Part shown: positions 1 to 7,245 of the stretch, piece after piece
Position numbering within the stretch: position 1 is the first letter of the stretch
How the letters are laid out: each line of letters begins with the position of its first letter
From: Dehalococcoidia bacterium
GTDB taxonomy: Bacteria; Chloroflexota; Dehalococcoidia; SZUA-161
DNA: 11,128 bases
Reading direction: 5' to 3'
Assembly: GCA_004376205.1 (NCBI GenBank)
Contig: SOKG01000103.1
Location: forward strand, 1 to 11,128
Notes under the pieces: model-generated
Seen by the model: only the letters and a program-made list of their open reading frames with translations
Databases searched by the model: none
What the model was told of the DNA's origin: nothing
Translations under genes and position numbers: made by a program

Positions 1-264
1 CCTGATAACGTCGGTCATCTCCACTCCTCGCGGGCAGCGAATGGCGCAGGCACCGCAAGTGGCGCAGGTCCAGATATCTTCATCTCCGAAATCGATCAAA
101 CCAAGCTGGGCCCGATACATCATCCTGCGAGGGAGAAAAGTCCGCACCAGGTTCCAGGGACAAGTTCCGGTGCAAGTACCACACTGATAGCATATCTTGA
201 GCGTGTCGCCGCCCATCTCTCGAAGAATGTCGACAGTTTCCTTATCAGGAATCGCTGGACTCAT
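1..264 (-). CDS. HdrC/QmoC-like iron-sulfur protein, N-terminal 88 residues (3' part off the window)
   Basis: Reading leftward from ATG at 264 gives an open frame of 88 codons running off the left edge. Two [4Fe-4S] ferredoxin motifs are visible: C25, C28, C31, C35 (CYQCGTC context) and C67, C70, C73, C77 followed by PRGVEM. This is the HdrC-type N-terminal domain shared by QmoC, HdrC and HdrD-like proteins. A GAGG ribosome site lies just upstream (AGAGGGCCGAG before ATG). It follows qmoB by 89 nt, so it sits in the qmoC slot and probably links QmoAB to the quinone pool or to a soluble Hdr partner. The motif after the first cluster (PWNLVRTFLPRRMM) looks to me more like soluble HdrC/HdrD proteins than classical QmoC. 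The membrane cytochrome b domain that would settle this lies outside the window. Confidence 0.85.
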   Translation of the reverse strand, partial: MSPAIPDKETVDILREMGGDTLKICYQCGTCTGTCPWNLVRTFLPRRMMYRAQLGLIDFGDEDIWTCATCGACAIRCPRGVEMTDVIR

Positions 265-314
265 CTCGGCCCTCTTTCCCGCGTTGTTTGGTCTGTGCCC
301 CGTCCAAATTCAAT

Positions 315-343
315 AGGGTCGTTGTCTGCAAGTCAACGACCCT
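315..343 (-). repeat. Perfect 10-bp inverted repeat between qmoB and the HdrC/QmoC-like gene
   Basis: Arms AGGGTCGTTG (315-324) and CAACGACCCT (334-343) are exactly complementary around a 9-nt loop. In the leftward transcript this forms a stable hairpin 10 nt after the qmoB stop codon. No U-tract follows on either strand, so it is not a standard intrinsic terminator. A role in mRNA processing or 3'-end protection of the upstream segment is possible (inference). Confidence 0.7.
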
Positions 344-353
344 GTCCAAGCCG

Positions 354-2576
354 CTACAGCTCCTTGTACGGGTTAGGTCCGACCTTCTCTATCGTCTCCA
401 TGAACTCATCGAAGATCTGGGGCAGCCTCTCGTATTCGGATATCGAAAGCTGCTCCACCCTGATCCTCTCAGATTCAAGCACAAGCCTCTGTAATGTCTC
501 TTGAACCTTCTCCATCCTGGTTTCTGCCAGCTCACTACCTTTCATAAAGTGGCACTGGTAGTCATCGCCGTACTTGCAGCCTATCATCAGGATGCCGTCC
601 ATGCCCTTCGAGAGCGCGTCAGCGATCCAGACGATATTCACCGAACCAAGACATCTCACGGGGATCACCCTTATCCACGGGTTGTAGCTGATGCGGTTGA
701 TGCCAGCCATGTCGAGAGCCGGATAGGCATCGTTCTCGCAGAGGAAGGCCACAACCCTGGGCTTCTCCTCATCCTCTTCAGGGACTTCAATCGCCTTGAT
801 CATGGACCCGATGATGTCGACAGAATAGTCCTTGAAGGAGATGATCCTCTCGGGGCATGAACCCATACAGATGGCACACCTTCGGCATCGAGTAGGATAA
901 GGCAGAGGATTGAACTTCTCGTCCTCGTTGTACATGCCAAAGGGGCACTCCTCGGTGCATCTCTTGCACTGAGTACACCTCTGCATGAACAGGTCCGGAT
1001 AGCTTTGGTCCCAGGTTCTCGGATGGACACTCTTTCCCTGGGCGATCAGTTCAACGCATTGAATCGCCTTGAGGGCTGCTCCGGCGGCATCTTCAATAGC
1101 AAACGCACTGTCCACAGGCTGTCGCACGCAACCGGCAGCATATATGCCCGTTCGCCGGGTTTCATACGGGAAACAGATGAAGTGGGAATCAGGGAATCCG
1201 TACTTCAACGTAGGGAGTTCAGGCCCCTGCCGATATTGAAGGTGCAGCGCTGGGGCTGCATAGCGCCCTGAATCCGGCAAGACGACAGCTTCTTTTCCTT
1301 CTTCTCCTTCGGCAGCCTCCGCATCCACCTGAGGTTCGACTTCGGGCATGGAGTTGGAGACTATCCCGGCGGCGAGCACCACCAGGTCCACGCTCACTGC
1401 GATTGCCTCGCCCAGCAACACGTCATGGACCTCAACGGTGAGCTTCCCGCCTTCTTCGGAAATGCTACTGATGTCCCCCTTAGCAAGAAAGACCCCGGGC
1501 TCCTCCTGTACTCTCTTGTAGAAGTCCTCGTACTGGGCTGCCGTTCGCATATCCTTGTAGAATATGTACGCCTCGGCTTCGGGATTCTGCTCCATTACGT
1601 AGAGCGCCTGCTTCAGCGAAGTCATGCAGCAAAAGGCCGAGCAATAGGGCAGGCGATCCGGATCCCTCTGACCGGCACACTGAATGAATGCCACGCTGGT
1701 GACTTCCTTCCCATCGGAGGGACGTGTGATCTTGCCCTTCTGCGCCAGTTCCTCCATCTGGACATTCGTGATGACATCTGCATACTTGCCGTAGCCCAGG
1801 TGTTCCAGCTTGCTGGGATCGTAGGGCTTGAAGCCGGTTGCCTGAACGATGGAGCCGATCCTGATAGAGGTCGAAGTGCCGTTCTGCTTCACGGAAACGT
1901 CGTACATTCCCGGCCCGCCTTCAATCTTCTCGATCTCAGCCCCGGTGAAGACCTTGATCCTCTGGTTCTCGTCTACCTGCTTGATCTTGGCGTCAATGCC
2001 GGTATCTTCCAGGTCCCGATAGGGCGCATGCTTGGGATACGACTTATGCAACTTGACCATCCAGCCACCCAGAGCTGGCTCCCTCTCTACGAGGCAGACC
2101 TCATATCCCGCTTCTGCAGCTTCAAGAGCTGAGGTAATCCCGGTTATGCCACCCCCGACCACCAGAATGGTCTTGTCGATCGTCTCAGAGAAAGGCTCCG
2201 GAGGCTCAGCCTTCTGGGCCCTGGCCAGGCCCATCCTGAGATAGTCCTCTGCCAGCATCTGAGTATCTTCATCTCCAGGCGGGTGGCACCAGATAACGTG
2301 CTCTCTGAGATTCACTCTCTCCACGAATACAGCGGAGTCGTAGCGAAACACATCCATCTTCGCCCTGGGGGAACAGGCAGCTATGACTACGGTGTTGGTG
2401 CCCTCCTGAATGTCCTGCGCTATGAGCTTAGCCCCCTCTTCACCGCACAGGAAGGCATTAGTCTTGCAGTTCTCAACCTTGAACTCCTTGGTGGCCACTC
2501 CGCATAGCTTGTCCAGGTCGAGAGCGTCCCCAATTCCACAGCCGCCGCAAATATAGACTGCGAGCTTCTTATCCAT
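354..2576 (-). CDS. qmoB: QmoB, HdrA/MvhD-like flavin and iron-sulfur subunit of the quinone-interacting Qmo complex
   Basis: This 740-residue protein is the second subunit of the cytoplasmic part of Qmo, which exchanges electrons between the menaquinone pool and APS reductase. Domains in order: an N-terminal cysteine-bearing segment (C10, C13, C68); an FAD-binding Rossmann fold with GGGITG at 141-146; an HdrA-type cysteine cluster C300, C312, C316, C317; a two-cluster ferredoxin domain (C534, C537, C540, C544 and C564, C567, C570, C574); and a C-terminal MvhD-like domain with C613, C642, C667, C675. Order and length fit the family. An acidic, alanine-rich stretch (about 411-432) interrupts the HdrA-like part and looks like a flexible insertion. 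The start ATG overlaps the end of qmoA by 8 nt and its ribosome site is the G-run inside qmoA, so translational coupling is likely. Confidence 0.95.
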   Translation of the reverse strand: MDKKLAVYICGGCGIGDALDLDKLCGVATKEFKVENCKTNAFLCGEEGAKLIAQDIQEGTNTVVIAACSPRAKMDVFRYDSAVFVERVNLREHVIWCHPPGDEDTQMLAEDYLRMGLARAQKAEPPEPFSETIDKTILVVGGGITGITSALEAAEAGYEVCLVEREPALGGWMVKLHKSYPKHAPYRDLEDTGIDAKIKQVDENQRIKVFTGAEIEKIEGGPGMYDVSVKQNGTSTSIRIGSIVQATGFKPYDPSKLEHLGYGKYADVITNVQMEELAQKGKITRPSDGKEVTSVAFIQCAGQRDPDRLPYCSAFCCMTSLKQALYVMEQNPEAEAYIFYKDMRTAAQYEDFYKRVQEEPGVFLAKGDISSISEEGGKLTVEVHDVLLGEAIAVSVDLVVLAAGIVSNSMPEVEPQVDAEAAEGEEGKEAVVLPDSGRYAAPALHLQYRQGPELPTLKYGFPDSHFICFPYETRRTGIYAAGCVRQPVDSAFAIEDAAGAALKAIQCVELIAQGKSVHPRTWDQSYPDLFMQRCTQCKRCTEECPFGMYNEDEKFNPLPYPTRCRRCAICMGSCPERIISFKDYSVDIIGSMIKAIEVPEEDEEKPRVVAFLCENDAYPALDMAGINRISYNPWIRVIPVRCLGSVNIVWIADALSKGMDGILMIGCKYGDDYQCHFMKGSELAETRMEKVQETLQRLVLESERIRVEQLSISEYERLPQIFDEFMETIEKVGPNPYKEL

Positions 2577-3849
2577 TTGCCCCCCCCCTTACCACAGACT
2601 GAATCGCCTTGAGCGCTGCCCTAGTAGCGTCCTGTACTGAAGTGGAAACATCGGCCGGCCTCCTGCTGCAGCCGGCGGCATAGATACCGGCGGTGTCGGA
2701 GGCAACGAAGCCGTAGTTGTCATGCGCTATGTCCGCCGCTATCTTTGATTCCGCACTCGTGGGAACCATACCTGTCGCCAGCACTACCATCTCAAACGAC
2801 TGTTTGACCTTTTCGCCTGCTACGGTATCTTCAGCATGAAGCGTCAGGTCCTGGGATCCCGGGTCTTCTTCGATCTTGGCGACCTTGCCCCTTACCAGGG
2901 TGACCCCTTCGCTTCCCTGAACACGCTGGAAGAAGTCCTCCAGAATGCCCAACGCACGTACGTCAATGTAGAAGATGGAGACCTTGGCTTCGGGGTTCTG
3001 ATCCTTGACGTAGGTGGACTGCTTCAGGGAACCCAGGCAACACACCCCTGAGCAATAGGGCAAGTGGTTCTCATCCCGTGATCCGGCGCACTGAACAAAG
3101 GCGATATTGCCGACCTCTTTGCCGTCGGAAGGACGGACGATCTTGCCCTTGGTTGGGCCATCGGGAGCCGCGAGTCTTTCCATCATCACATTAGTTATCA
3201 CGTTCACATACTTGCCGAAACCCAGATTATCGAGCTTGTTGGCATCGTACGGCTTCCAGCCGGTGGCCAAGACAACCGACCCGACCTTCAGCTTCAGATT
3301 CTGCACGGGCATGTCCAGGTCGATGGCATCGTATTGGCAAGCAGCGACGCATTTCGCGCACTCAGCTCCCTTGCATTCCTTCATATCGATCACATATTGC
3401 ATGGGAAAAGCCATGGCGTGGGGTAGATAGATGGCCTTGGTATGATCCATTTCATAGTTGAAATCGTTGGGCCTTTCAACAGGACAGACCTCGATGCAGT
3501 TGCCACAGGCAGTACAGTTGTCGTTGACCATACGGGGGTTTAGCTTGAGGTCGACCTCGTAAGCCCCCTCCTTGCCCGAAACGCTCTCCACCTCTGCCAA
3601 AGTGAAAACCTTGATCCTGGGATTTGTCTTGATCCTACGAAAGTTGATCTCGAGGCCACAGCTAGGTGAGCAGAGCTTGGGGAAGTACTGGTTCAACCTG
3701 GCCACCCTGCCACCGAGGTACGGCTCCTTCTCAACCAGGAAAACGTCGTAGCCCACCTCAGCGATTTCGACAGCGGCCGTCACGCCGGCCATTCCCCCTC
3801 CGATGACGAGAATACCCTTGGGAGAGTCTATGACATCTACCTCACTCAT
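2569..3849 (-). CDS. qmoA: QmoA, HdrA-like FAD and iron-sulfur subunit of the Qmo complex
   Basis: This 426-residue flavoprotein is homologous to heterodisulfide reductase HdrA and partners QmoB in electron transfer to or from AprAB. Visible features: an N-terminal FAD-binding GGGMAG (17-22) and the E-K-E-P-Y-L-G-G segment; an inserted ferredoxin-like domain with C112, C115, C118, C122 and C159, C164, C167, C171; and an HdrA-type cluster motif C254, C266, C270, C271 (QCAGSRDE then YCSGVCC). A second FAD-contact segment (GIYAAGCSRRPADVS) is near the C-terminus. The sequence layout matches QmoA closely. The ATG overlaps the end of the YkgJ-like gene by 8 nt and is preceded by AAGGGGGGAAC, a workable ribosome site. 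The last codons contain a run of nine Gs that also forms the qmoB ribosome site. Confidence 0.95.
   Translation of the reverse strand: MSEVDVIDSPKGILVIGGGMAGVTAAVEIAEVGYDVFLVEKEPYLGGRVARLNQYFPKLCSPSCGLEINFRRIKTNPRIKVFTLAEVESVSGKEGAYEVDLKLNPRMVNDNCTACGNCIEVCPVERPNDFNYEMDHTKAIYLPHAMAFPMQYVIDMKECKGAECAKCVAACQYDAIDLDMPVQNLKLKVGSVVLATGWKPYDANKLDNLGFGKYVNVITNVMMERLAAPDGPTKGKIVRPSDGKEVGNIAFVQCAGSRDENHLPYCSGVCCLGSLKQSTYVKDQNPEAKVSIFYIDVRALGILEDFFQRVQGSEGVTLVRGKVAKIEEDPGSQDLTLHAEDTVAGEKVKQSFEMVVLATGMVPTSAESKIAADIAHDNYGFVASDTAGIYAAGCSRRPADVSTSVQDATRAALKAIQSVVRGGANG
2580..2588 (-). promoter_or_regulatory. Nine-G homopolymer: qmoA C-terminal codons and qmoB ribosome binding site
   Basis: On the coding strand AA is followed by nine Gs and then CAA before the qmoB ATG. 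The run encodes part of R-G-G-A in QmoA and gives the purine-rich Shine-Dalgarno site for qmoB. Homopolymer runs of this length are prone to polymerase slippage. In this exact context loss of one G places qmoA in frame with qmoB. Confidence 0.8.
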
Positions 3850-4690
3850 GTTCCCCCCTTATTCTCTCCATTTCCTTTGCCAACTCTTCTTTCCTCTCCT
3901 CCACCACCTCACCTCTAATAGTCATTGTGGGCTCTCCGAACAGAGAGAACCTCAACCAATGATACCCGAAATCCAGCAACGCTTCATCTTCCTGCCTTAT
4001 CTTCTCAATGACCTCGTTCTCTACCTCAAACAGCTTGAAGAAGCTGCTATCAAAAAGGTGTCCCCTGAACCGGTCGAGGTCATACAAGGCCATATAGAAC
4101 ATCTGCTTCTGTGCCGGCCCGAGACCTTTCCCTTCATCCACGCTCTGCAAACGCCTGTGCAGCGTTATATCCTTGTAAGGCTGGGCCTTATCGTTGTAGT
4201 CGTCAATCCCCTGATCCTCCCACCACTCGGCCACCGTCCACTCTTTTCCCTCTTTCAACCCGGCGCAGGCGAAGCTTTCTTCCATGATGAAATAGAACTC
4301 CTCGCCTTCCACGTTCTGCTCCGTCTTCGAGGAGGCCATTCCCACCGGGTACATGCGGCAAGGCCATGGTCGATCCTCATATATCAAGCAGCCCTCGGCG
4401 CTGACAAATGGGCAGGTTTTCTTCTCATCATCCCTCATCTTCAGGAGGACAAGGGGGACCTTCTGCCCCACCGAGAGAAGAGGAACGACGTACTCTCCCA
4501 GGAAGTCCTCGGAAGAAAGGTTCAGCGCCCTTCTCATGCGCAGAGCGTCATAGGGGGTGAGCAGGATATTCACGTCAGCGCAGCAAGTGGTAAAGCAGGG
4601 AATGTCTTTGTGGCAGGAGAACCTGAACGTGCTTTCGGGGGTAAGTCTCGGATATTCCTTGAGTATTTCCTCTTTCAAGCTTTTATGCAT
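3842..4690 (-). CDS. YkgJ-family cysteine-cluster protein encoded between aprA and qmoA
   Basis: This 282-residue soluble protein has the cysteine pattern of the YkgJ/CxxCxxCC family (zinc or iron-sulfur cluster binding, mostly uncharacterised). The cysteines are C26, C32, C36, C37, then C93, C101 and C111 in the typical C-x7-C-L-I-Y-x-x-R-P-x-x-C-R-x-Y-P motif, and a further C142. The C-terminal half (about 160-282) is helical and charged and I do not recognise it. No signal peptide or membrane segment is seen. The gene starts 112 nt after aprA, past two hairpins, and ends inside the qmoA start (8-nt overlap), so it is co-transcribed and probably translationally coupled with qmoA. A role in metal-cluster assembly or as an accessory to Apr or Qmo is inference from position only. 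The start has no strong ribosome site, so its exact position is less certain. Confidence 0.88.
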   Translation of the reverse strand: MHKSLKEEILKEYPRLTPESTFRFSCHKDIPCFTTCCADVNILLTPYDALRMRRALNLSSEDFLGEYVVPLLSVGQKVPLVLLKMRDDEKKTCPFVSAEGCLIYEDRPWPCRMYPVGMASSKTEQNVEGEEFYFIMEESFACAGLKEGKEWTVAEWWEDQGIDDYNDKAQPYKDITLHRRLQSVDEGKGLGPAQKQMFYMALYDLDRFRGHLFDSSFFKLFEVENEVIEKIRQEDEALLDFGYHWLRFSLFGEPTMTIRGEVVEERKEELAKEMERIRGEHE

Positions 4691-4702
4691 ATCATCAACC
4701 AG

Positions 4703-4738
4703 AGGACTCCAGCCACTACTGAAGGTGGCCGGAGTCCT
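4703..4738 (-). repeat. Long hairpin upstream of the YkgJ-like gene (8 + 5 bp stem)
   Basis: AGGACTCC at 4703-4710 pairs with GGAGTCCT at 4731-4738. After one A/C mismatch, GCCAC (4712-4716) pairs with GTGGC (4725-4729), leaving an 8-nt loop. In the leftward transcript it forms just upstream of the YkgJ-like start codon. It has no following U-run, so intrinsic termination is unlikely. Confidence 0.7.
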
Positions 4739-4747
4739 AGTCGTTAA

Positions 4748-4766
4748 TCAACGGCCGAACCGTTGA
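4748..4766 (-). repeat. Second hairpin in the aprA-YkgJ spacer (7-bp perfect stem)
   Basis: TCAACGG (4748-4754) and CCGTTGA (4760-4766) are perfectly complementary around a 5-nt loop. The hairpin lies between the aprA stop and the larger hairpin at 4703-4738. Together they make a structured 112-nt spacer in the middle of the operon. Confidence 0.6.
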
Positions 4767-4802
4767 CCAGTTCTTATTCAACCACACAGAGTCGACTGGT
4801 TA

Positions 4803-6689
4803 CTAGCCCTCCATCGGGATGATGTCGCGCTTCATGATCTCCCACTGTCCAGTCTTGGGATCCCACTTGCAGTTGACGAAGACCTTCCAGTTGGCATCAT
4901 CCATCTTGGGATGGTCTGCTCTGAAGTAGTATCCCGGCCACCTGGTCTCCTCACGAAAGCGCACCGTCCGCACGTGAGCCTCTGCCTGCCACATGCGGTG
5001 TACGTTCTCCCAGCACCGCATCAACTCATGGAGGTCCTCAGCCGCCAGCTTCTCCGAATCCTCTTTCAGGAATGCAAGAAGCTCAAGTCCTCTATCCAGG
5101 TAGGGCTTGTTGGTGGCGAACTGGGTTGAAGCGCCACCCGCGTACTCATCCATGATCTTCTGGAGTCTGTACATGAACTGCTGAGGCCTGATGTAGTTCT
5201 CGTTGACATCTGGATTGTCCGTCAGGCCCGAGAACTTCTCGAATGTATCCATTGGCTGCAATAGTGTCTTCTTGAGCTGCTCAACCTGGGCGGCATCCGC
5301 CTTAGGCTGGTCCGGGTTGTCAACAATGTAGGCTATAGCAGCCTTGGCGCGGATCCTTCCCTCCGCATGAGAGCCATCTGAGAACTTGTGGCTTGAGGCT
5401 CCGGAGGCATCGCCTGCACAGAAGATGCCCTTGACCGTGGCCATGCCATTGTATCCCCAGAAGTACTTCGGTGGTGCAAGGTCCTCAGGGCCGCTCACCC
5501 ATGCGCCGGAAGCACCCGAGTGTGAGCCAATGAAGTACGGCTCGCAGGCCTGAATCTCGGACGGTTTCTCCTCGGGAGAGGTATTGGTGGCCGCCCAGAG
5601 GATGGCCTGGGAAATGGTCATGTCAAGGAAGTCTTCCCATGCCTCGGACTCAACCTCCTTCAGCTTCTTCTTCTTCGCCTTGTCATCCGGCTCAGCATCT
5701 ACGATTCTGGCAATGGCTTCTTCCGTCCTCATAAAAGCCGGGCCTTTTCCTTCCTGCTGGTCCAGCATCATGAGGTAGTTCCTCAGATTGGCGGGAATAG
5801 GCTTGACCAATCCATAGGGAGCCCAGTTCTCAAGCTCCGCCTTTCTCTCTACCATGTACTCGCCGCCAAGGGCGGTGGTTGCGCGGGACTTGAACAGGAG
5901 GAACCAAGCGCCGACGGGGCCATAGGCATCCTTGAAGCGAACCGGGATGAACCGGACCTCTTGGCAGGTCATCTCACAGCCGCTCTTCAGCGTGAAGTAG
6001 GCGCTGGAGCCGGTGTTGAATGGCGGATACCAGGACCTGCCAAAACCCTCACCCGTCGAGCGGGGCCTGAATACGTGAACCGCTCCGCCCATGGCAACGA
6101 TCACCGCTTTGGCCTTGAACACATAGAACTTGTTCTCTCTGACGCTGAATCCTACCGCGCCAGCAACCCTGTCTCCGTCCATCAGGGGCTCGACGATGAA
6201 TATCCTTTCGTAGATCTCACCGTTGGCGCCGAGGGCTGCCATAGCGTTCTTGGCCGCCTCAGCAATGATCACCTTGTAGGACTCACCGTTGATCATGAGC
6301 TGCCAGGGGCCCTCAAACACGTAGTTGCCGCCATCGTCCTTCCAGATGGGTAGACCCCATTTCTCAAACAGGTGAACCGAGCCGTCTACGTGCCTGGCGA
6401 TGTCATACACCAGGTCATCCCGGGCAACGCCCATCAGGTCTTGCCTGACGTATTTCACATAGTCCATAGGGCTTCTTCCCTTAACCTTCATACCCACATA
6501 CTGATTAAGGGCTGAGAGTCCCATGGCCACGGCACCGCTCCTATCCATGGCTGCCTTGTCTACCACGGTTACCTTGAGGTTGTGCTTCTTCGCCCAGTGG
6601 GCCGCCTCCACAGCGGCACCGCAGGCTGCCATTCCACCACCGATGATTAACAGATCGGTGGTTACTTCAACAGTTTCAAACTGTGCCAT
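4803..6689 (-). CDS. aprA: Adenylylsulfate (APS) reductase, alpha subunit
   Basis: AprA is the FAD-containing catalytic subunit that reduces adenosine 5'-phosphosulfate to sulfite and AMP in the cytoplasm. The 628-residue protein belongs to the fumarate reductase/succinate dehydrogenase flavoprotein fold: GGGMAA (17-22) for FAD at the N-terminus, GAVAMGLSALNQY (52-64), RFKDAYGPVGAW (251-262), and FIGSHSGASGAWVSGPED (386-403). R251 and H390 probably correspond to the active-site Arg265 and His398 of Archaeoglobus fulgidus AprA. GIFCAGDASGASSHKFSDG (421-439) is the C-terminal FAD-contact segment. It is slightly shorter than many homologues. The start is supported by GAGGTGAAAAG just before ATG. 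The gene lies 20 nt after aprB, as expected for an AprAB heterodimer. Confidence 0.98.
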   Translation of the reverse strand: MAQFETVEVTTDLLIIGGGMAACGAAVEAAHWAKKHNLKVTVVDKAAMDRSGAVAMGLSALNQYVGMKVKGRSPMDYVKYVRQDLMGVARDDLVYDIARHVDGSVHLFEKWGLPIWKDDGGNYVFEGPWQLMINGESYKVIIAEAAKNAMAALGANGEIYERIFIVEPLMDGDRVAGAVGFSVRENKFYVFKAKAVIVAMGGAVHVFRPRSTGEGFGRSWYPPFNTGSSAYFTLKSGCEMTCQEVRFIPVRFKDAYGPVGAWFLLFKSRATTALGGEYMVERKAELENWAPYGLVKPIPANLRNYLMMLDQQEGKGPAFMRTEEAIARIVDAEPDDKAKKKKLKEVESEAWEDFLDMTISQAILWAATNTSPEEKPSEIQACEPYFIGSHSGASGAWVSGPEDLAPPKYFWGYNGMATVKGIFCAGDASGASSHKFSDGSHAEGRIRAKAAIAYIVDNPDQPKADAAQVEQLKKTLLQPMDTFEKFSGLTDNPDVNENYIRPQQFMYRLQKIMDEYAGGASTQFATNKPYLDRGLELLAFLKEDSEKLAAEDLHELMRCWENVHRMWQAEAHVRTVRFREETRWPGYYFRADHPKMDDANWKVFVNCKWDPKTGQWEIMKRDIIPMEG

Positions 6690-6709
6690 CTTTTCACCTC
6701 AACCCTTTC

Positions 6710-7159
6710 TTACTTCTTGATGGTGGGAAGCTCCGCTACCCACAGAGACTCGGGCTCAGTGAACAGCAGCGGGCTCTTGAGATCGTCCGCTTCAGGTGCC
6801 GTCTTGAATCCCCCATCGGGTACTGCGGAGCCCTCTGGCGTGGTCCTGATGGGAAACTTGAATCGCTTGAGGGTCTCGTTTCTAAATTTGACCGTCCACA
6901 TGATGTCTTCGGTTCCCCGCAGTGGGGTGGCGCTGGCACCCATCGGTACAAAGTCGGCATACCCTCTAACCGCCATGGCTTGCTGCGGGCAGATCTTGAC
7001 ACAGCTATAGCACTCCCAGCACATCATCGGGTCGCGTTGGTATGCCTTCATAGTATCCTTGTTCAATACTATGAGGTCATTAGGGCAGATATGCATGCAA
7101 GCAGTCTTGTCCTGCCCCTTACACCCATCGCACTTCTCCATTATTACGTAGCTTGGCAT
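6710..7159 (-). CDS. aprB: Adenylylsulfate (APS) reductase, beta subunit
   Basis: AprB is the iron-sulfur subunit that passes electrons to the FAD of AprA. The 149-residue protein has two [4Fe-4S] motifs, C10, C13, C21, C25 and C47, C50, C53, C57. W48 between the second set of cysteines matches the Trp-B48 proposed to relay electrons to FAD in the A. fulgidus enzyme. The C-terminal tail (about 85-149) is the arm that wraps AprA in known structures. A strong ribosome site, AAGGAGG, lies 7 nt before the ATG. It is followed by aprA after 20 nt, and the pair are surely co-expressed. Upstream, an 86-nt gap separates it from the small 98-codon gene; I see no convincing separate promoter there. Confidence 0.98.
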   Translation of the reverse strand: MPSYVIMEKCDGCKGQDKTACMHICPNDLIVLNKDTMKAYQRDPMMCWECYSCVKICPQQAMAVRGYADFVPMGASATPLRGTEDIMWTVKFRNETLKRFKFPIRTTPEGSAVPDGGFKTAPEADDLKSPLLFTEPESLWVAELPTIKK

Positions 7160-7204
7160 GCGCTTCCTCCTTTCTTTAGCGCGGTAATCTTTTTAATGCT
7201 TTGC

Positions 7205-7219
7205 AATTGGTGACCAGTT
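7205..7219. repeat. Near-palindrome upstream of aprB
   Basis: AATTGGT and ACCAGTT flank a single central G; the arms match with one mismatch. It lies about 45 nt before the aprB start within the only gap between sat and aprA longer than 25 nt. It could be a protein-binding site or an mRNA element, but a short imperfect palindrome like this can occur by chance. Confidence 0.3.
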
Positions 7220-7245
7220 AAGGTTATTGCTTTCCGTCCCTCCTT

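Noticed and set aside
1425..2132. 235-codon plus-strand frame opposite qmoB
   Set aside because: Antisense shadow of the well-supported qmoB coding sequence with no ribosome site or family resemblance.
3803..4747. 314-codon plus-strand frame opposite the YkgJ-like gene
   Set aside because: It lies antisense to a gene with clear cysteine motifs and operon overlaps; its product shows no recognisable domain.
4703..4766. Rho-independent terminator after aprA
   Set aside because: The stems are strong but no U-run follows on the leftward transcript, and co-directional qmo genes continue beyond.
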